DNA from: Pseudoscleropodium purum | Taxonomy: Eukaryota > Streptophyta > Bryopsida > Hypnales > Brachytheciaceae | Length of the DNA stretch: 64,000 nt | NCBI GenBank assembly: GCA_963969395.1 | Contig: OZ017799.1 | Span: 1,552,501-1,616,500, forward strand | Direction: 5' to 3' | In this document: positions 60,901-64,000 of the stretch, one piece after another | Layout: the number at the start of each line of letters is the position of its first letter | Numbering within the stretch: the stretch's first letter is position 1 | The notes under the pieces: generated by a model | Database searches by the model: none | What the model saw: the letters and a program-made list of their open reading frames with translations, nothing else | Told to the model about the DNA's origin: nothing | Translations under genes and position numbers: made by a program

Positions 60901-61736
60901 GTCCATGGTGAAGCCGGAGCGCAAGGGGACGTTCACGTCGCTCTCGGAGCCCATGGACATCTGGGATTCCAGGCTTGGACGGAACCTGAAGAAGACGTGT
61001 GCAGTGCAATTGATTGATTAGCAGTAGGATTTGTAATCTGAGAATGGATCCCACTTGAGAAAAAACAAGTTGAGATCTCTACCAGAGAGCTCGAACTTTG
61101 AGCTCAGATTATGGAATCCAGATTCTCTCAAGGCTGACACGTGACAGAATCAAGAGCTAGAATTACAAGCTGTGATAACTCGATGATTTGAAATCTCTAG
61201 ACAAGGGACTAGTACATTGAGACAAGACATTGGGGTCCAAAATCGAGCAAGGCTGGATTTGGAAACAAATGATCGAATCGCGCAACTGAAATCGCAAACT
61301 CTGACAACTTCTATTTATACCAATAGGTAGAAAATACTTAAACCATTCAGAAATTGATTCCATGTCCATGTTACCAATAGCAACTCATCTACTCATACAT
61401 TTCATTGGACATACTAGCAAATGGTGTAATTGATATGATGTATGATGCATTGACAAAATGTCTGTGGCTAACGTGTTTTGAATAAAAATGGGGTTGTCTA
61501 GTGTCACTTCCAGTGGTTACAGCCTCCTCACTTTGAAACCGCATCAGAAATTGATAAAATTTCATCTCAACAGATTGGGGCATATACCCAAAAGACATCG
61601 GTCTCTACTGCACCATACTGATCTCCAAAATCCCACTCCTTCACATGTAAAAGGGACACAGATAGTATCATCTTACTTACCTCACAAACTTCTTCCTGTC
61701 GCCGTTCATTTTGTGCACCTTTGTCCTGCCGAGCAT
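54934..61736 (-). CDS. Cyclic nucleotide-gated ion channel (plant CNGC), nine exons
   Basis: Exons: 61681-61736, 60589-60985, 59884-60084, 59446-59664, 58678-59000, 57940-58051, 57360-57596, 56095-56489, 54934-55231. GT-AG ends and phases agree throughout, giving 745 residues, typical of the family. Plant CNGCs are tetrameric plasma-membrane Ca2+/cation channels. Order: N-terminus with KKFVRFRP; S1 about 112-134; S2 152-178; S3 ~204-218; S4 within 219-291 (YFPRLLRIFPLL); S5; pore 387-410; S6 (IIFTICIILIGLILLAFLIG); C-linker (EEMRVKRRDTEQWM); cyclic-nucleotide-binding domain in exon 8 (GELETVTTNGG, GDFCGEELLTWALDP); then calmodulin-binding and IQ motifs (FIQAAWRRYQRRR). The filter position reads T402-Q403-T404 after SSL instead of the usual GQN. 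Exon 1 start is inferred from splicing; M10 is an alternative. Intron 2 has a minisatellite and intron 6 a tandem duplication. Confidence 0.93.
57576..57925. repeat. Tandem duplication spanning the CNGC exon 7 acceptor
   Basis: 57576-57758 and 57759-57925 are direct repeats with a 183-bp period (shared GATTGCAGGTATGTCTGCCC, ACTGACTC, TCTCAAAACC, ATGTCCAGAG). The first copy contains the true acceptor and first codons of exon 7 (start 57596). The second copy holds the same acceptor and codons (start 57779), but in frame it reaches TAA after 12 codons. Confidence 0.9.
60232..60550. repeat. Minisatellite in CNGC intron 2
   Basis: A ~96-bp unit (CACCAAAGTA, CATAGAACTATCAC, AACACATGAGAATCAAA) starts at about 60233, 60328 and 60423, with a partial fourth unit. 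Confidence 0.85.
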
Positions 61737-62441
61737 TCTCCTGCAGCAAAGAACCCTTGCTGGCAGTGGCGCTAAGCGTCAGACACACAACCTTTACTGC
61801 ACCGGCGTGTCCTCCCCCTCGAATCCCACCTCGACATACTTTCAACGGCACTGCCGGTGCCAAGCACGTCGTCTAGCAGGGCAATTAGATTTGGCATCTG
61901 CGTCCCCCCAAAAGAACTCAGTTTGATAGAATTCATTCCCACATGATATATCCAAATCGAACTCTATACCGATTTCTGTTTCCCCTGTCTGCTAAACCTA
62001 ATCACAACCTAAAAACACAAACCTTGGTCTCAAACCGCCAAGAACTCTAGTTTCGGAATCCAAACTCCAATGCTGCCAACACCATCATCAGAAGTACGAA
62101 ATCCCCTAACCCATAAATCACCCCAAATTCAACTCTCCAAAGCTCCCACAGCAAGTGACCGAATCCACGCCAATTTCAGAACACTCCATGAACACAATAC
62201 ACAACCCAAACACCACCAATTCCCTAATCACGTTTTAAATGCCGCACGAACCCAATCTAGCTCCTCACGACGCTTTCTCCCCAACAGTCTCGCTTTACTG
62301 TTCAAGTACGCCATCCTCTATCACTATCGGTAAATCTCTTACCCACAAATTCCATTCCCCAAACAGAATCGACATCCCATTACCTGCAACAACGCCCAAA
62401 GAGAGTCAAAGTAGCAGCTCTCTCCTTCACGTCCATTTCAG
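61737..62441. other. CNGC upstream region
   Basis: Presumed CNGC promoter and 5' UTR, possibly shared with a divergent + strand gene. It is C-rich on the plus strand at 62.0-62.4 kb. No clear promoter motif and no supported gene. Confidence 0.4.
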
Positions 62442-62614
62442 ATCACAAACAAAAAGCCCCTCCTTCGCAGCACGGGCCGGTGGATCCCGTTGGCGGCGTT
62501 CGCAGGGCATTGCAAACGCAAGCATTTACGATCTCCCAGCTGAGGAGACTTTGTAAGCAGAAGAGAGAACTGGAAGATGAAGTTTTACGACGATTTCTAA
62601 GCTCTGCTCCTGAT
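62442..62614 (+). CDS. Possible internal exon of an unidentified + strand gene
   Basis: A strong pyrimidine-rich acceptor (CTCTCTCCTTCACGTCCATTTCAG) precedes 62442 and a GTAAGT donor follows 62614. The open frame between them encodes a helical, charged segment (ALQTQAFTISQLRRLCK, KRELEDEVLRRFLS). No ATG lies in this frame after the stop at 62258, so it would need an upstream exon. A further exon after the acceptor near 62746 could end it. I recognise no family; this could be chance. Confidence 0.3.
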
Positions 62615-63044
62615 GTAAGTTTGAAGCAAAAGGCTGTGTAGAGAAGTGGCATGTCGTCTGCCCTGTAAGGTACAGTACTACTACTGTGCCAAGAACGCGC
62701 GTGGTGGTCCCCGGAGAAAGTTTCGTCGAAGTTTGGCTGCGGCCAGAACTCACACAAGAGAACGGCTGGTGACGATCGACTTGGTGAGAGACAAAGTGTA
62801 TCACTGTTGGAAAGTCATCAGTTTTCAAATTGTTGAAGGAGGAAATTGCGTGGGTGGTGCGGAGGTGGGAGGGAGATGAAGATGATGATGAAGTTGGTTC
62901 ATTGTTAGCGAGTGCCTTTGGGAAACTAACCAGTTGGAGTTGAAAATGGAGGATCCTAGACTGGTCAAAAAATTGGTAGGATTAGCAACCAATTGATGTG
63001 CACAAATAAAAGATGGAGATGTTGCTTTCATGGGAATGCCACGT
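62615..63044. other. Flank between the possible exon and repeat R2
   Basis: GC falls from gene-like to AT-rich across this stretch. Short ORFs on both strands, none recognisable. Confidence 0.35.
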
Positions 63045-63275
63045 TTAAACTTTGAATGCCAAGGCACACGTTTTGTGTCCGAAGGATGACACGGAAATTA
63101 AATTGTATAGGATAGAAATGCAACTATTCATCCTCAAAATTTGTTTTGGAAAGGGAAGATCTTCTATGGTAGTTTGACTTGCAAGAACTACTTTTGCAAT
63201 TTTGGAAGCTAGTGATTGACATAGTAATTGAAAAAGATGATTTTGAGGGTTACCTCTTCGGCTTTTAAGGGTTAA
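63045..63275 (+). mobile_element. Short TTAA-bounded element R2, copy 3
   Basis: 231 bp from TTAAACTTTGAATGCC to GGCTTTTAAGGGTTAA, collinear with copy 1 (TATAGGATAGAAATGCAACT, GGGAAGATCTTCTA, TTTTGCAATTTTGGAAGC). Best preserved copy of this family in the window. Confidence 0.7.
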
Positions 63276-64000
63276 ACTACTTGCCACTTTGAATTCAAGG
63301 CTAATACCTAGGTTATTGAAGGTAGGTATTTTCTTACATAAGGTGGGTATCCCTTTTGAGTTGATTGTGATGAAGGACTGAGAAGGCTTGGACAAGGTAG
63401 GGACAAGTATTGCTTTACGGTTGGTCGTGATGGTGAGCTCCAACTTTGTCATCTATGAGTATTCAATGTAATGAAACTTAGAGTTTAGTATCAAAAATGG
63501 CAAGTCTTTGAAAGAAGAGGATTGTAGCTTTTGCAGATTTGAAGTTAAAAGAAAGTTCCTAATGACAATTTGATACTAAGAAAAATAAACTAAGAGATTT
63601 TCATAATGAAAGGATGCAACAAGCATTCGTAGAAAAAACCCTTGGTTCTTTCTACAAAAAGAAGACAAATTATTAGGGTAGTTCCAAAACTTATTGAATA
63701 ATAGTACTAGGGTGGCAAAAGGTAGTCACCAAATATTATTAGGTTATTCAATGACTAGATGCATGCATTATTTGTTTTTGCTGGAGGTCTATTCAAAGTT
63801 ATTTGTGGATACTTTTAGTTTATGGCATCTCTATTGGATTAATTTTGGAAGTATCAAACTTACTACCAAATTAGGTAGCCCAAAACTATCAAATTTGTGG
63901 ATGAAATCTAATATTTTAATAATTATGGACAAATCTATAGTTTAAAATTAATATTGCATTTACTAGAAAATGATAAAAAAATATAAAATTCATAGTCCCA
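63276..64000. other. AT-rich DNA to the window end, no gene seen
   Basis: A 135-codon minus-strand ORF at 63045-63452 runs through R2 copy 3 and shows no domain. Nothing else supported. Confidence 0.4.

Noticed and set aside
1..64000. tRNA, rRNA or organelle DNA insertions
   Set aside because: I looked for tRNA-type TPsiC boxes and conserved rRNA blocks and saw none; a tRNAscan-SE and Rfam run would settle this.

Overview
This window is nuclear DNA of a land plant, most likely a bryophyte and probably a moss. The evidence is a plant cyclic-nucleotide-gated channel with a C-terminal calmodulin/IQ region, a CYP71-clan P450, a plant PPi-dependent phosphofructokinase beta subunit, a COP9 signalosome subunit and short introns. 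There is also a gene of a type kept mainly by organisms with motile flagella (a SPEF1/SPATA4-type CH domain), which points to a plant with swimming sperm. The exact species cannot be told from the sequence alone.

Layout. 1-17.7 kb is a gene-rich block of ordinary GC: an uninterrupted DEAD-box helicase gene (RH29/DDX54 type, +), a dead Tc1/mariner element with recognisable ends, a small inverted-repeat element, an unrecognised 252-residue ORF (-), PFP-beta (-, intronless) and a three-exon P450 (-). 18-42 kb is very AT-rich and is built from diverged repeats, including TTAA-bounded elements with telomere-like ends, inverted dispersed repeats and AT microsatellites. Within it lies a nine-exon gene (26,981-31,178, -) that open-reading-frame scanning shows only as disconnected pieces. 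42.3-45.6 kb holds a nine-exon CSN6 gene (-) with a Stowaway-type MITE in intron 5. 45.6-54.4 kb is again AT-rich repeat DNA. 54.9-61.7 kb is a nine-exon CNGC gene (-). The right end has a possible exon of a + strand gene and more repeat DNA.

The genes do not form one pathway. They are independent housekeeping or cellular genes: ribosome assembly, glycolysis, oxidative metabolism, protein turnover, ion signalling and flagella. Apart from the helicase and the possible exon near 62.5 kb, all recognised genes are on the minus strand. In every multi-exon model the listed exon lengths keep frame from start to stop, which supports the boundaries.

Most notable: the hidden CH-domain gene; a CNGC whose pore-filter position reads T-Q-T rather than the usual G-Q-N; three separate short tandem duplications (about 180-330 bp), each covering one end of a coding exon (PFP 3' end, P450 3' end, CNGC exon 7 acceptor), the last creating a duplicate splice acceptor that leads to a premature stop; and two families of TTAA-flanked, CCCTAAA-like inverted-repeat elements.
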